A stretch of DNA of 64,000 nucleotides from Leishmania infantum JPCM5 (GCF_000002875.2 NC_009420.2:246001-310000); one strand, 5' to 3'; shown: positions 51,501 through 62,319, counted from the stretch's first letter. The notes: generated from the sequence alone by a model not told the origin. Numbers and translations: made by a program.

Positions 51501-54346
51501 CCGCGAGTTCTAGCGAGCCTCGGATGATGCCACCCGCGCGTACGCGCCCCGCGAGCGTGGACTTTAACCAGTTCAACAACAAGCTCAGCGTTGATCGCTC
51601 CACCTCCATGCTGGACCGCTACGTCAAGATTGAGGATCAAAACTACTTCGACAGCTTCGTCAAAGTGCTTCCGCTGCAGCGGGACGAGATGCGGGCACCA
51701 GATGGGGTGAACACGGACAGCGAAATGGGCACCGGCTCTATGGTGCTCCTGCTTCTCCACGTGCGCAAGTGCGACTACTTGTCTGCCAAAGTGATGCAGC
51801 GCTGCGCGCGGCCCATTGTGAAAGTGACACTGGGGGAGCGTGTCCTGGTACGTACCTCCGTCATGGAAAACCGCACGGCACCGCGCTGGCCGATTGAGCA
51901 CTCGTCGTTCATTAGCTTCGTGCGGCGCGGCACCGACATCGTCTTCTCCGTCTGCGACGCGGATGACGAGTGTCGCATTGTGTACCAGGCCTCCTTCTCG
52001 ACGGCGAGTATACACGAGAACGGCGGGGTGGAGCAGAGAACCATGCCGCTGACGGAGCTATCGGTAACGGGCTTCCCCGCCAACGCGGAGATGGACGCCG
52101 ATGTGAAGAGCGTCGAGTCGGTTGGCAGGATGCAGAGGAGCGCGAAGAAACCGCGCATGACAATGACCATGCTAGCGGTGACAGCTAACAAGTACAAGGC
52201 GCTTCGGCAGTACCTCGAAACGAAAGAGAAAGTGATCGTAGACCCGCCAGGGACTCCGGAGAGCACGAAGTTGTTCCTGCAGGTGATGTCGGTGGAAGGC
52301 CTCAGGCACCGCATTGAGGCCACTGTCACCGCTTCCCTCTACAACGGCGCGACAAGCACGACAGTGTTGAAAACCGAGCGTGTGATTCCAAAGACACGCA
52401 GCCCCGCCTGGCCCGGGGAGACGAGCTTCGTCATCATCTCAGGCGAAGGCGGCATCTTGTCGTTTGACCTACACCACAGGGATGCCGTCATCGGCTCCAC
52501 CGAGACAACGGTAGACGAGCTTATCTTTGGCGGAGTAGGGCTGAGGCGGTTGCCGCTTCTTCAGGCGCAGACGGGCAGGCTCGTGATCGGCCACCTCGTG
52601 GTGGGCGTCCTGGGCGCGAGGCTGGGGGACAGCGTCGAGAGCCGCAATCGCGACTGGGTGACGCACCTCGCCGTGGAGGAGCTCTCGCTAGCGAGGGAGG
52701 GCTTCTCCATCAACCCCGATCCATTCATCGTGCTCCGTAGCGGCACTGGGGCAGAGCTGATGCGCACACCGCTCGCGTTCAGCGCCTTCGAGGCCTCATG
52801 GTCGATGTCCGAGGCAAGCTGCCTGCTGCAGTGCCCGCGTCTCTGCGGTAGCACGGCTTCCTACCAGCTAGAAGTGTGCGACAGCGACGAGAAGGAGGTT
52901 ATTGGCCGCGCGACCATCCTGCTGAGTGATCGCGGCCTTGGCCCGGGCCATCTGCACGATCTCTCGCTCGATCCACCCGGGCGCGGTGTAGTGCGCCTGC
53001 GCAGCCTTTGCCTCCCTGTCTTAGAGCTCCCGGCGCGCGGTGCAGCTGGCAAGGCCTCGTCGGCCGCGGCTCTCTGCCCACCGTTCTCCTCTCACCTGCA
53101 CCTCTCAGAGTCCACGACACTTCTGCTGCTTCACATGGGCGGGTGTACTAATCTGCCCGGCGGCGCGACGGTGGAGCTTCAAATAGACGCGATCGGCACG
53201 CTTTCTGTTGATGCGCAGCCGTACTTACGCACTGCTGTACAGGAAGCGACGACGGCTCTGCAGTGGCCCCTCTCAAAGGCGAGCGTGCTACTGCGGATCC
53301 CGTCACGGGGGGATGTGGACGACCGGGCTGCAGAAGCGGTTGATCTCCGCCAGTGGCAGTGCGGTCACCAGTGTCACTTCGCTGTCTACGACGGCGTCGT
53401 GGACGACGTGAGTCAGATTGGCCAGGTCGCTGTCCCGCTTTCGCAACTGCTGAACACCGCGTTGCACACGTATCCCCTCTTCCCGCGATGCATGGACGCA
53501 GACGGTGGGGGTTTAGACCAGCAGCCATCCGTTGGCACAACAACGCGTCCACGCGCGGCGGCCGAGAGGACGTTGGGCAACCTGCAGGTCTTCACGCTGC
53601 TCGGCTCCCTCGACCACCAGGTGCGCGGGACGGCGGAGCAAGAGACCGATACGCTGTTGACGTCGGTGCCCGCCGCCGGCGGCCATGCTCCGCCAGATCA
53701 GCTGCCGTACTACAATCCGGAAAGCGCCGATATCACCGCTGCGAGGCTGGCTTCCGCCCTCCCTACTACGGTGGTGCTGAGCGTCAGCAACATCTGCCAT
53801 GTCCTGCCGAGCGCCTCAGAAAAGTATGTCCAGATCGTGGTACGCCGCGGCGCCACCGTTGTCTTGTCAGTGGAGCGGCAGATGGGGGTGCTCAGCCACG
53901 CCGAATGGAGTCCGACGGAGGCGTCGGCCGTGGTGTCCTGCGGAGCGCTCCCGGCGGACGCGGCACTTGTGGTGGAGCTGGTGGCGATGGATGTGGTGGA
54001 GGGGCGGAACGACGAGGAGGAGGACGGCATCACCCCCTCAGCAGCCGGCGCAAAGGCGGAGTCGACCGCGAGGGATAAGACGCGGCGTCGCACTATCACC
54101 AAGGGAAACGCCTCTGCCGCCAATCTGCCACTCGGCCATGCTGAATTGCCTGTATCAAGACTGTCTTCCGTCCAGGCGGGTGAGGTGCGGGTGGTGACAC
54201 TGATGCTGAGCCGTTCTCAGCGCTCGTCCTCCTCGTCAGAGACGACGGGGCGTCTTCCCAGGGTTGCGCCATCGATGTGTGCTCTAAAGGATGCGCAGGT
54301 CGTCTGGCCGACCGTCTCGTTCTGCATCTTTGGCAACCGCGCCTAG
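48536..54346 (+). CDS. Giant protein with cyclic-nucleotide-binding-like and C2-like domains, 1936 aa
   Basis: This starts at the ATG at 48536. Residues 1-100 are Ser/Ala-rich. Three CNB-like regions follow: about 150-270 (degenerate), 325-442 and 461-608. The second has a credible phosphate-binding cassette, GEESVLFHDRR, with Glu391 and Arg400 at the E-x8-R spacing of PKA regulatory subunits. The third has GELCL but no Arg at the matching place. Residues 620-1060 are a linker with a helical block (780-870). From about 1068 come up to five C2-like beta domains: 1068-1190, 1245-1365, 1375-1490, 1528-1680 and 1745-1900. They have few of the Asp residues needed for calcium, so protein or lipid scaffolding is more likely than calcium sensing. 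No kinase, channel or transmembrane segment is seen. Purine-nucleotide or nucleoside sensing is an inference; kinetoplastid PKA itself binds nucleosides rather than cAMP. Confidence 0.9.
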   Translation: MPTSSQASASARRASTTKPGPPPRASSAAPPLPARFPSHSQAPLPSATTSRRGSAIPELIGTRRDSSIGATSTNPRLRGGSVIDAAAAQRSSSAPRNPIDFASKESQEAMNRLRRLFLPVMMRVILRFRRRSRWKDGQPPRQYTPGSVVAAIMSTKSLLADCPQRMVESLAAGATFMSLTPKEIIVYANESHVSCGIVVLLYGQLEERRPEPGGKKPNAGGGGGSTRPICTQPHRLHKAMSVLCLMPVMCEDRATSFLATRESEEADVAIISSRWFWEVTYSMAQASLTTADVMGRTLREVVLPHRRDLLLADYFPTSVVLLRSWMWSMLTASDRVKLSRSMEVRVLSVGDVLFDEGDYCPYIYVVRRGALAAIVKGETLAVLEAGAAVGEESVLFHDRRNCRVVAITVCELYALHAHHLLRRFLKYPESARRIVAAAIERQVWWMEEGRTRDVFGLVSILSGVPCLGHTTDAMRDEIARCASVLILPQGHTVVSANTPCTFFCVIGRGSVTLISSMKTAAVAETPSSVNGIDSKGESQLGMRRSSAMKPMSNPATEMRRESRSAGDFFGELCLKPHLWPYDVMCDSTVSLWQFDREAVLGVLERNRADAQALEVCRQGIGLYRTQRGETSIIDGFEPPATPNAPANGWRSCIGGQRSRAQSTDFATAPPGARSSSAGSRAGRRLSLSHAAAPEWLSRGSPSEGRTPRGGRRAGVEWTPEQWTTYAMTRLQDGLRAEDAKETPPAPSRELRGVDKEVEKTMNEKVLQLVAVQPETPPNPADCDISGDSSELQSIIVGQLFLIMTEKQSRFLRQVKDSNVRLITEDEGMQLVGELNDSLDDMSGMDALHNSEALVEVTEVMQLEDISASPLEGSHFLPQRAMPSLSVRDSTDATDYINVHRVDDALSVEGSGGALAGWPMPNASIGRTRRSTSVGALGEASGVLGASLNPRSSLNRSHFVRPSSAVPPSPRCASGRDDFLSPGAIGVVRPASSSEPRMMPPARTRPASVDFNQFNNKLSVDRSTSMLDRYVKIEDQNYFDSFVKVLPLQRDEMRAPDGVNTDSEMGTGSMVLLLLHVRKCDYLSAKVMQRCARPIVKVTLGERVLVRTSVMENRTAPRWPIEHSSFISFVRRGTDIVFSVCDADDECRIVYQASFSTASIHENGGVEQRTMPLTELSVTGFPANAEMDADVKSVESVGRMQRSAKKPRMTMTMLAVTANKYKALRQYLETKEKVIVDPPGTPESTKLFLQVMSVEGLRHRIEATVTASLYNGATSTTVLKTERVIPKTRSPAWPGETSFVIISGEGGILSFDLHHRDAVIGSTETTVDELIFGGVGLRRLPLLQAQTGRLVIGHLVVGVLGARLGDSVESRNRDWVTHLAVEELSLAREGFSINPDPFIVLRSGTGAELMRTPLAFSAFEASWSMSEASCLLQCPRLCGSTASYQLEVCDSDEKEVIGRATILLSDRGLGPGHLHDLSLDPPGRGVVRLRSLCLPVLELPARGAAGKASSAAALCPPFSSHLHLSESTTLLLLHMGGCTNLPGGATVELQIDAIGTLSVDAQPYLRTAVQEATTALQWPLSKASVLLRIPSRGDVDDRAAEAVDLRQWQCGHQCHFAVYDGVVDDVSQIGQVAVPLSQLLNTALHTYPLFPRCMDADGGGLDQQPSVGTTTRPRAAAERTLGNLQVFTLLGSLDHQVRGTAEQETDTLLTSVPAAGGHAPPDQLPYYNPESADITAARLASALPTTVVLSVSNICHVLPSASEKYVQIVVRRGATVVLSVERQMGVLSHAEWSPTEASAVVSCGALPADAALVVELVAMDVVEGRNDEEEDGITPSAAGAKAESTARDKTRRRTITKGNASAANLPLGHAELPVSRLSSVQAGEVRVVTLMLSRSQRSSSSSETTGRLPRVAPSMCALKDAQVVWPTVSFCIFGNRA

Positions 54347-55106
54347 GCAAGCTTGACACAGCGTGGCGGCAGAGAGGTGGAAAGCGGGATACCCGAGAAG
54401 GCTGCTGATGCCGAGAGAGACGGGAACGTCTTCGTCGCTATCGTTGGCACTCCAACTGCTCGGTGGTTTATTCGTCGCGCTTCCTATCAAAGGTGGAGGG
54501 AGAGTAAACAGATGTGTGATCTGGCGTTGCCCCTGAGGTCGTGGTCGGGGCTCGGCCACGGTCTTGTGCACTCCGCATGGCCATGCAGCTCCGCCGAGCA
54601 CCACTGGCGTGAAATGGGGCCCTCCATTTTTCATGACGTCATCAGCGCCTTTTTCTTCGTCTGTATTCAGCGTGTTTGCCTGTGTCTGCGTGTCCATTGC
54701 GTGGTATTGAGGGCCGCTGTTGTTGGTCTATGCGTGCTTTCGTTGTCGGTGGCGGTCGCTCACTTTTTTTTCGGTCTGTGTACTGACTCTTACGCCACCG
54801 TTTCCACCATCTTCCCTCCCTCCTTGTTCTGCTAACTGCACCATAGACGCACACACATCCGCCTGCATGCTGCTGTACTCGTTGTGTTTTTTTTTTTTTG
54901 GTTTCAAGAGGTTTTCGGGCACCTCGGCTCCGCGCGAACACCCTCCTCTTCCGCTCGTCTTTGTCACTCTTTCCATCTCTTGGGCGGGCGTATGACGGCT
55001 GATTTGTGTAATTAGGCGAGCACAAGTGCTCCAGCTTCCGTGTCCATGCGCTTACTTGAAAGAGCAGCTGCAGAATGATGGCGAAGAATGACCCAATAAG
55101 TCCGAT

Positions 55107-55130
55107 CACACATACACACACACACACACA
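55107..55130. repeat. (CA)n microsatellite, one interruption
   Basis: A CA run with one TA unit, followed by a poly-A stretch, inside the long spacer. Confidence 0.9.
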
Positions 55131-58100
55131 ATGCAAAAAAAAAGCAAAGGAGACATCGGGTGCACTGTGCTACGCGATCGACGTGCATTTCGGCGTTTGT
55201 GGTCAAACGAGGTCAAAACAGATGGAGGCTGGCGACAGAGAAAGTGAGCCGAAGGGCGGAAGAAATGCGTGGAACACCAAAGGGCACTGACGCCTGCGAG
55301 TGCCGGCACTTTGGCGACGCCTGCTCTTTCCCTGGCGCTACCGCTTTCAGACGGACGCTGTATAACCCCCTCCCCCTGCTTCTGCCTGTTGACCTCCTCG
55401 ACAAACTGGGTGCCGAGCTCGTGCGCTATCGCTTCACCTCTTCGTCATTGCTTGTCTTGATCACTGTCTTTCTTTCCACTTCTCTACTCTCTCGCCTGTT
55501 CCTATGCTTCTCTCCTCCCTCCCTGGCACCCCCCCCCACACACATGCTCGGATATATATCCACGCACACATACGCCGCGCTGCACGCCAAGCCCACGCGC
55601 TTGCGTAGTCTTGTCGTTTTTATTGTTTGTCTCTTTTGTTCTCTCCTCCTCCTTTTATCTTCGGCCCTTTTGTCTCTCCTCTTCTCACACCTCGGCCACG
55701 CCCGCTTCTGTGCTTTTCCTGGCACCCCTCCACGTCTTACTCCCCCGCAGCCCTCGCTCTTTCTTTCCTTTGCCTCTTTTTGCTTTGCTCAGTAGGATCG
55801 ATTTCTTGCCACGCCCTGCCCGAATCTCGCCTGTGTGCATGGTGTATCTGTACGCGTAGATGTGTACGTGTGGATGTGCGCGCGCACGCACTGAACAGCA
55901 TCCTTACTCGTCTTTGCCGTTTTCTTTGACTGCTGCGATCCCGCACCCGGGCATACAGCCCGACGTGCACTGGACCCCTCCCCTTCCAGTAACTCTGTAG
56001 AGGCACGCTGCTTGTTCTTAATTCGCTCGGCAAACCTCGCATTCCTTTTCGCGTTTTCTGTCGCTGGCGCGCTGAGCGCCGCAACGGTTTCCCGTTTCAT
56101 TTTCGTCGTGCTTGGCAGCTTTTCCTCTCTCTCCTCATCATCTGCTGGTCTTCGTAGGCTGCCGCTTACCGACTACGATTGCCCATCGCCACCACCACCA
56201 ATTTCTCTCGGAGATTCTGAAGCGATTCTGAAGCCGTTCAGCCAAAAGAAGACACCCGACCACCGTACGTGGACTCGAAACATACACACACACACACTAA
56301 CGCACAGAGCGGCATTCGACAACGCGCAGGGTACGCTGGCTTCACCTAATCGGAGGAATCAACTGACAGTCCTCGGGTAAGCACGAGCAAAGAAAAGCAA
56401 ACGAAAAGGAAGGATCAGAGAAAGAACCCAGAAGGTGCCACAACTGTTGTACTTTAACGTATACTGTAGCGCCATACACGAGAGACCCAGCGACTGGTGG
56501 ACGCTTGCAGAGCAATAGGCGGACGGACAGAAAGGCACGAGGCCAGGTCAAGGAGGGAGCAGAGAAGAAACGAAAAACGACCACCAAAGTAAGCCGTCTA
56601 TCATTCCACAAAATAATTGATCTGTTAGTTCGGTGGCTGCACACCCTGATTGATCCTATGGTAGAGTGGGCGAACCTGTAGCCATCGCCCCGGTTTTATT
56701 CTTTTCCTACCTGCGCAGCATCGTTGCCCCACGACTAGTAGTGCTGTTGCTCTTTCTTTCCTCAAAAGCGACACTTCCTCACGACTCCTCCCCCTTCCCA
56801 AAGGAGAACTGCTCACTTCTTGCTGCTCTTGCCTCTCTGCCCTTCCAACCCCAGTCTTCATTGAGTTGCACGTTCTCTCGTCCATCCACCGACTTGCCTT
56901 TGGTTTCACCAACACGTCGAGTTGTTCGATTGATCCTTTTTTCTGTGTATGTGTTTGTTTTGTAATCGTGTCTGCGTGCGGCACTCTTTTCATCTGTGCG
57001 CTTGCAAGACCGCTTTGACGGTCGTGTGAATCCTCTCCTTTCCTTTGTTTTGCCCACTGCCCTACTAGTCGGCTCGCCGCCGCGGGGCTGTTCGCATACG
57101 AGAGTGTCTGTGCCTGTGTATTCATTCGTCGGTCTTCGTGCGCAAGTTTGTCTGTGTGTACGCATTTCTCGCGCACCTTTTTTTTTGTTTTCGATTCTTT
57201 GCTTCCGTTTTTCGCTTTTCGTCTCTGCGCCTTTCTTGCTTTCTTTCGCCTTTTTTTTCTGTACTTGTTTTCCTTCATCGTACCCGTCGCGTTTTCTTCC
57301 CCCTCCTCTCTACCCTCTGCTCGTTTCCACGGCTTTCATCTCCTGCCACTCACCCCCTGCACCTCTGTCTCTCTCTCTCTCTTCTATTCCTCGATTGCTC
57401 AGTGTGCGCAGGGTGTACGAAAGCTTGTTTATTTCTTTTTCTCGTGCGTTCTCTTGAACTTATATAGTGTATTTTGCTGCTGTGCCTCGTCGTCGAGCTA
57501 GAGAGACGTTGGTGGTGTCTTTTTCTGTGCTCTCCCCTCTCCCCTTCCCTCCCCCTTCCGTGGTGTACTTTTGTATGCTTCGTTTGACCTCACCAGTTGT
57601 GTTCCCGTCGTCTTTTGTGTTGCTGTCAGCCATTCTTTCCCCACCCCACCTCACCCTTGCCTGTCTGTCTGTCTGCGTGTGTTTTCTGAAGTACTGCCCA
57701 TCTTTATTAGGCTCTTTTTCTGGCCCCCGTCGTGTGCGACGTAACCGGAGAGAGACGCAAACAACAAACAGGAAAGCGGGCTCATAGGCACAGGCACACA
57801 CAAACAACAAATCGGTACGTCGACCACCACCACCACCATAACACAGAAAACGAAAATAAAGCCGTGGTGTTGTGAGCTGAGGGCACCGTTCTGCTGAGCG
57901 TTCCTGCTCAGTTTTGCCGGTTTCTTCACCCCCCCCTTCTCCCTTTCTCGATTACCTTTTCTTTTGGGGCTCTCCACGCCTGGGCTGTGGCGTCTGTTTT
58001 CCGTCACACTCATCAATCAATATCCATCTGCTTTTTTGTTGTTAGTACAAGTTTTATTTTTCTGGGCATTCTCTTGCAATTCTTGCTATTCGCCCTTGGT

Positions 58101-58350
58101 ATCATTCATTGCTCGCGTGAGGCCGCCTTTTTTGCTGTGTCGACGGCCCACAGCGACAAGCAGCAGAGGTGGTAAAGAAGATCACAGAAAGAAACACGAG
58201 GCACTGAACAGACGGCTTGTGCGAACCCCATTTCGTTGAATACATAAACACACTTTACATATATACAAAAAAAGGAAGCCGAATCACCGCTACGCTCGCT
58301 GGGCCTTTAGCGGTCGAGACACACAAGTAGTCCAAGAGACCAGGTGTGCT

Positions 58351-58409
58351 TGCGTTTTCTTCTCGTTGTCGACTTTCGCGGACCCTTACTTTGTTTTTCT
58401 GACCTGCAG
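58351..58409 (+). promoter_or_regulatory. Polypyrimidine tract and AG, trans-splice acceptor candidate
   Basis: A T/C-rich tract ends in CCTGCAG with AG at 58408-58409, 27 bases before the ATG at 58437. Confidence 0.55.
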
Positions 58410-58436
58410 TATTTCACCATATACGGTGGCCACAAG

Positions 58437-60797
58437 ATGATCTATAAAGTGTACGGCTCGCCAGAGAACAACAGCGGCAACACCCACATGTATTCCATGT
58501 ATGCGCCCCCGAACGCGTACGTCCAAGGACAGGGCGGCAGTAGAACGATGTATGGCTACCCCGGCACGGGTGGCCACGGCAGTGGCCACCCATTCGGCTA
58601 TCACGCAAATCCCTCGATGGGTGCCATGTACGAATATAATGGTGGCAACAACGTACACCACAATGGCAGCGCCCACCTCGCCGGAGGCGGCATGAATGGA
58701 CGAGACAGAGGCGTCGACGTGGTTGGCTCGCGTATCCCGCACGGGTACGATCAGCAATCCACATCTGACTACGAGGTGCACGACAATCAACTGAAGGCTC
58801 CTGTGGTGGTGACACCAGCGACGGTGGTGTCGACTCTAGGAAGCGCGCGCCTCTTCAGCAAACCGCCAAAGCCCATTGTGTACGGCTCGCGGTGTGTCGT
58901 GCGGATCTGCGACGCGTTCCAGGAGGGCCGGTGTGCCGCTGGCGATCGCTGCCATGATATCCATGTGAGACCCGAGTACCTGGCGGAGACGCGGATGGAG
59001 ATGAGTTCGTGGCTCTACGATCGGGAGTGCGAGTTCCGCCAGACGATGGAGATGGACTCGGAAAAGACGTTTAGCATCTTCGTGGCGGACCTCAAAGAGG
59101 TGGTTGAGGTGCCGATCAACTCGCTGGTCTTCACCAAAGGCCTTTACGTAGACCCGGCGACGCGCGCGAAACGCGCCCGCGGTGCCGGCAACCATGCCCA
59201 CGCACACGCGATGATGCAGGTGCCGACAAGCTGCGGCCTTTACTCGACTGACCCACTGCAGTGCAAGTGGGAGCGGTGGTGTAATCAGGTGCACATCGAT
59301 CACCGGTGGATGCAGGCGAAGAAGGCGGAGTTTGACCAGTGGTTCATAGAGCTCCAGAACCGCTACTTTTCCCTTGCACCAGACGATACTTTCACGGTGC
59401 ACGACCCGCAGCTCAAGAGCAGTATTTCCTTGCCCAAGTTCAGCATTGCAGGCTTCTCTCGCGGCCTCTTCCAGGGCTCTATGAAGAAGCTCGCAAGTGT
59501 GTGCCTGCTGTTCCAGCGCGGCAAGTGCACGGCCGGCTCATGCTGCAATCAAATTCACGTATTCCCGCAGTACCTCAGCCTCGCGCGCAAGTTTGCGGCG
59601 ATGGAGCAGTCCCCCGAGGCGCTCCCTGAGGAGAAGCAGCGGTTAAGGCGTGAGATGGAGCTGCTGCGCGGCCCCCTGATGAAGCAGGAGCTGCAGGAGA
59701 AGCGGGAGACAGCCGCGATGGAGTCGGTGTCGCTCCCCAATGTCGTGAGTTTGGCGAATGGGGGGACCCAGAGCGACGCCATGGACGTCAAGGCAGCCGC
59801 CGAGGAAGACTTAGGCTCTTGCGGTGCCCTCTTTGAGCATGTGCAAGTCGACGAGGACGTCGAACCTGTCAGCCACCTCGTCAGCGCTAACACCTCCCTT
59901 ACACGCCGCATGAACGCGAGCGCGCCCGACATCAGCCTTTCCGGTGCGCGCCACATGAACAGCGATGGCAGTTACAGCTTCAACCCCTACGGCAGCGTCA
60001 CTTCCTTGCCAGATGGGTCGACGTCCTACAACAGGTTCCCTGGCACGCGTGGAAGCGGACAACCGATGGACGGCAACGGCTCAGTACAGTACACGCCGGG
60101 CAGCGTGCAACTTCTCTCGACAGGCACGAAGGGCATGCGCCGGCTAGTGGCCCTCGTGTCGCCGGAATCCGGCAACGGTGTTGTTGAATCTCATCGCAAC
60201 GGGGACGACATGGGTATCGGCGGCCATGCGGGCGACGGTGGTGGTGCCACCGGCGCACACGACAGGGCGCCGCAGTTCGCGGCGGTGCACCGTAGTAACG
60301 GCGGCTACCGTGCTGTTGCCCACCCTCTTGGTGATGAGGGAGGCCGCTACGACGGCGGTGCACAGGGAGAGCAAAGCTGTTCGCTTCACCCGCTCGACTT
60401 TGACGCGAGCTGGCATTTTTCGCCTACTCCGCTGCTGGGCTTTGACGCGTCGACGACCAGTACGCACCGAAACGGCTCGATTCGTGACGAGGACCCGGCT
60501 ATGCACGCCCATCTCCGCCTGGCCGCCTCCAACTCGAGCTACATCTACCCCGGCTCTTCGACCACGTCGCAGCAGAACCTGCTTTCCACCCCAATGCAGC
60601 GAGGGATGACGAGCAACGCGACTACTGCTGCGAAGGTCCGCCTGGCCGCCAGCGCGGCATCCTCGCGAACTCACGCGCACCGCTCGGCAACGTCGATGCC
60701 GGATTCTTCAACAAACCCCGCCATGGGGGGCTCTGTCTCCTCTATCCCTACAGCGAGGCCCACCTTTGTGGGAGAGCAACACGGGGGCACCCGCTAA
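58437..60797 (+). CDS. Triple CCCH zinc-finger protein, probable RNA-binding regulator
   Basis: This is a 786-residue protein from the ATG at 58437; 31 codons above it read through the splice tract. Residues 1-130 are Gly/Tyr/Met/His-rich low complexity. Three CCCH fingers follow: Cys158-Cys166-Cys172-His176 (C-x7-C-x5-C-x3-H), Cys266-Cys276-Cys282-His286 (C-x9-C-x5-C-x3-H) and Cys356-Cys364-Cys370-His374 (C-x7-C-x5-C-x3-H). Each is followed by a short helical segment. A Glu-rich helix lies at about 385-430 and a Ser/Gly/His/Asn-rich disordered tail fills the last 300 residues. CCCH proteins of this spacing bind mRNA and control stability or translation, which is the main level of gene regulation in trypanosomatids. 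I cannot assign which numbered ZC3H it is. Its presumed 3' UTR holds a SIDER2-like repeat. Confidence 0.9.
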   Translation: MIYKVYGSPENNSGNTHMYSMYAPPNAYVQGQGGSRTMYGYPGTGGHGSGHPFGYHANPSMGAMYEYNGGNNVHHNGSAHLAGGGMNGRDRGVDVVGSRIPHGYDQQSTSDYEVHDNQLKAPVVVTPATVVSTLGSARLFSKPPKPIVYGSRCVVRICDAFQEGRCAAGDRCHDIHVRPEYLAETRMEMSSWLYDRECEFRQTMEMDSEKTFSIFVADLKEVVEVPINSLVFTKGLYVDPATRAKRARGAGNHAHAHAMMQVPTSCGLYSTDPLQCKWERWCNQVHIDHRWMQAKKAEFDQWFIELQNRYFSLAPDDTFTVHDPQLKSSISLPKFSIAGFSRGLFQGSMKKLASVCLLFQRGKCTAGSCCNQIHVFPQYLSLARKFAAMEQSPEALPEEKQRLRREMELLRGPLMKQELQEKRETAAMESVSLPNVVSLANGGTQSDAMDVKAAAEEDLGSCGALFEHVQVDEDVEPVSHLVSANTSLTRRMNASAPDISLSGARHMNSDGSYSFNPYGSVTSLPDGSTSYNRFPGTRGSGQPMDGNGSVQYTPGSVQLLSTGTKGMRRLVALVSPESGNGVVESHRNGDDMGIGGHAGDGGGATGAHDRAPQFAAVHRSNGGYRAVAHPLGDEGGRYDGGAQGEQSCSLHPLDFDASWHFSPTPLLGFDASTTSTHRNGSIRDEDPAMHAHLRLAASNSSYIYPGSSTTSQQNLLSTPMQRGMTSNATTAAKVRLAASAASSRTHAHRSATSMPDSSTNPAMGGSVSSIPTARPTFVGEQHGGTR

Positions 60798-61149
60798 GGC
60801 GGAATTGTGGTCGTATTGCCAAGCGGTACGGCTGCCTACAGACTTACCAACTTCCGAGATGATGCCGATGCACACAGGGGGCTAGAACGACACCGCTAGC
60901 ACCATCACGCCACACGCAGGCACTTTGCTTTGCTCTCTTCCGTCCCCCTGATCGACTGAAAGCCGATCTCCTTTAGATCATATTGGCCGCCCCACCCTGT
61001 GTTGAAGTCGTCGAAAACTATCCTGTTCTGCTGGCCTCGACAGATTTTTCTGTTATCGTGGCCATGGGTGGGGCAGCGGGGACGTGATGCAGCCTTCAGA
61101 CTGTCGTCTGCCTATCCCTTTTTCTCATCTCTAACTGTGCCCCTGATGA
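60798..61149 (+). other. Start of the zinc-finger gene's 3' UTR
   Basis: Mixed sequence after the stop at 60795-60797. No frame or element is recognisable. Confidence 0.6.
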
Positions 61150-61600
61150 CGAGGGAGCATGCCCGTGCGTGGTATCACGGGGCCCAGTGCTTCACTCCAT
61201 GTGGGACGCAGCCAGGCAGCCCTCCCCCTCCCTGCCAATGCAGAGCCCTTGCAGGTGGTGACCGGCATTACGGGCGAGGCTGTGAGGCGACTTGCGAGAC
61301 GGTTGCGTGTGGAAGTCGAGGGCAGGGGCTCCGTGCTCTCAGGTGACGGAGTCGGCGCATTGCGCTCTGCCGCGCGTGTCTACGGCCGCTTCGCACCCCG
61401 CAATGGGGGCCTGTACCGGACAGGGATGGCGCATGGCTCGTGTTGTATGGCAGAGGGAGGTGTCAAGGAAATTTCAGCGTGCTGCCGACTTGTGAAAAGT
61501 AAGTGGAAATGCCTCTGCTCGCACTTTCCGGTATAGGCGCACTGCTGCCGCTGCTTTTTGCGAACGCCGCAGAGGTGTCTCAGGAAGCACAGTTGACGGT
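61150..61600 (+). repeat. GC-rich block resembling a dispersed Leishmania repeat (SIDER1-like?)
   Basis: This stretch of the presumed 3' UTR is more GC-rich than its flanks. It has GGGCCCAGTGCTTCACTCC-type wording, a run GGCAGCCCTCCCCCTCCCTG and a later CTCTCAGGTGACGGAG that look familiar from Leishmania intergenic repeats. It occurs once in this window, so its repeat nature cannot be shown here. It has no coding capacity of credible composition. The assignment is a recollection and could be wrong. Confidence 0.3.
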
Positions 61601-62319
61601 GATTGTGTTACCGAGGAGCGATTACGCACTCGAAGTTTTATTCTTGGCGTCGCTGCGCCGCGAACATGAACAGGCTGTTCTGTGTCCTTTCTCATCAGCA
61701 TCTTGTTTGTGGGCATGCCCACAACGCCCCATACACCAAAGAGACGTTGCTCATCGTTTGCCTTGTTCTTTGGAGTGCTCTTGTTAGATGGGCGTCTCAG
61801 CTCTCAGCTGAATCACTACGATCCGTTTGACAGGAGCCTTTTACTATTATTATTCATTGCCGGGACAGGCTCTGGCTGCCCCTTGTCTTAATGCCGCTGG
61901 ATTGTCGCACGAGCTCTTTCCGTTGGTTTGTCCGATGTGATGATGACGTGTGTATTTTTTTTTTCACCTCTGCACACCTTTCCCTCCTGCATCACCTTTT
62001 TTCGGTTGCCTTGATCACCTTGGTGGTCTATGGTTGCTGACCCCTTTGTGGCGTTGGTGCTCTCATAGACGACGCTATGCAAGCGCATGTGCGTGTGAGG
62101 GGCCACGGGGGGAGGTAGAAAGCCCAGCAGCACACTTGAAGTTCAATAAGAAGGCAGGTGACTGCGATCGGTTACGGAGTAAAAACGGCCAATGATGAGA
62201 ATGGTGATGACGAAAAGCAGTGCGCTCGGGCACACGGCAGCTGGTGCTTTTTTTTAATATCTCCGCTATTTTTATTACAACGTTCCTTATGTATGTTCGC
62301 CGCACATGCGTGGCCAAGT
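61601..62319 (+). other. Inter-repeat spacer
   Basis: Mixed to T-rich sequence between the two repeat-like blocks, with poly-T at about 61956-61965 and 62248-62254. No coding frame and nothing recognised. Confidence 0.6.

Larger units (their letters stand above)
54347..58436 (+). other. Spacer of 4.1 kb
   Basis: Unusually long for this cluster. It contains T/C-rich tracts (about 54720-54900, 55440-55800, 57080-57560), (CA)n at 55107-55130, a C-run near 55530, and an A/G-rich island around 56380-56600. Several good pyrimidine/AG sites occur without a following long frame. The frames present (at most about 217 codons) are of low complexity. Nothing was recognised as a gene or RNA. Confidence 0.65.
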
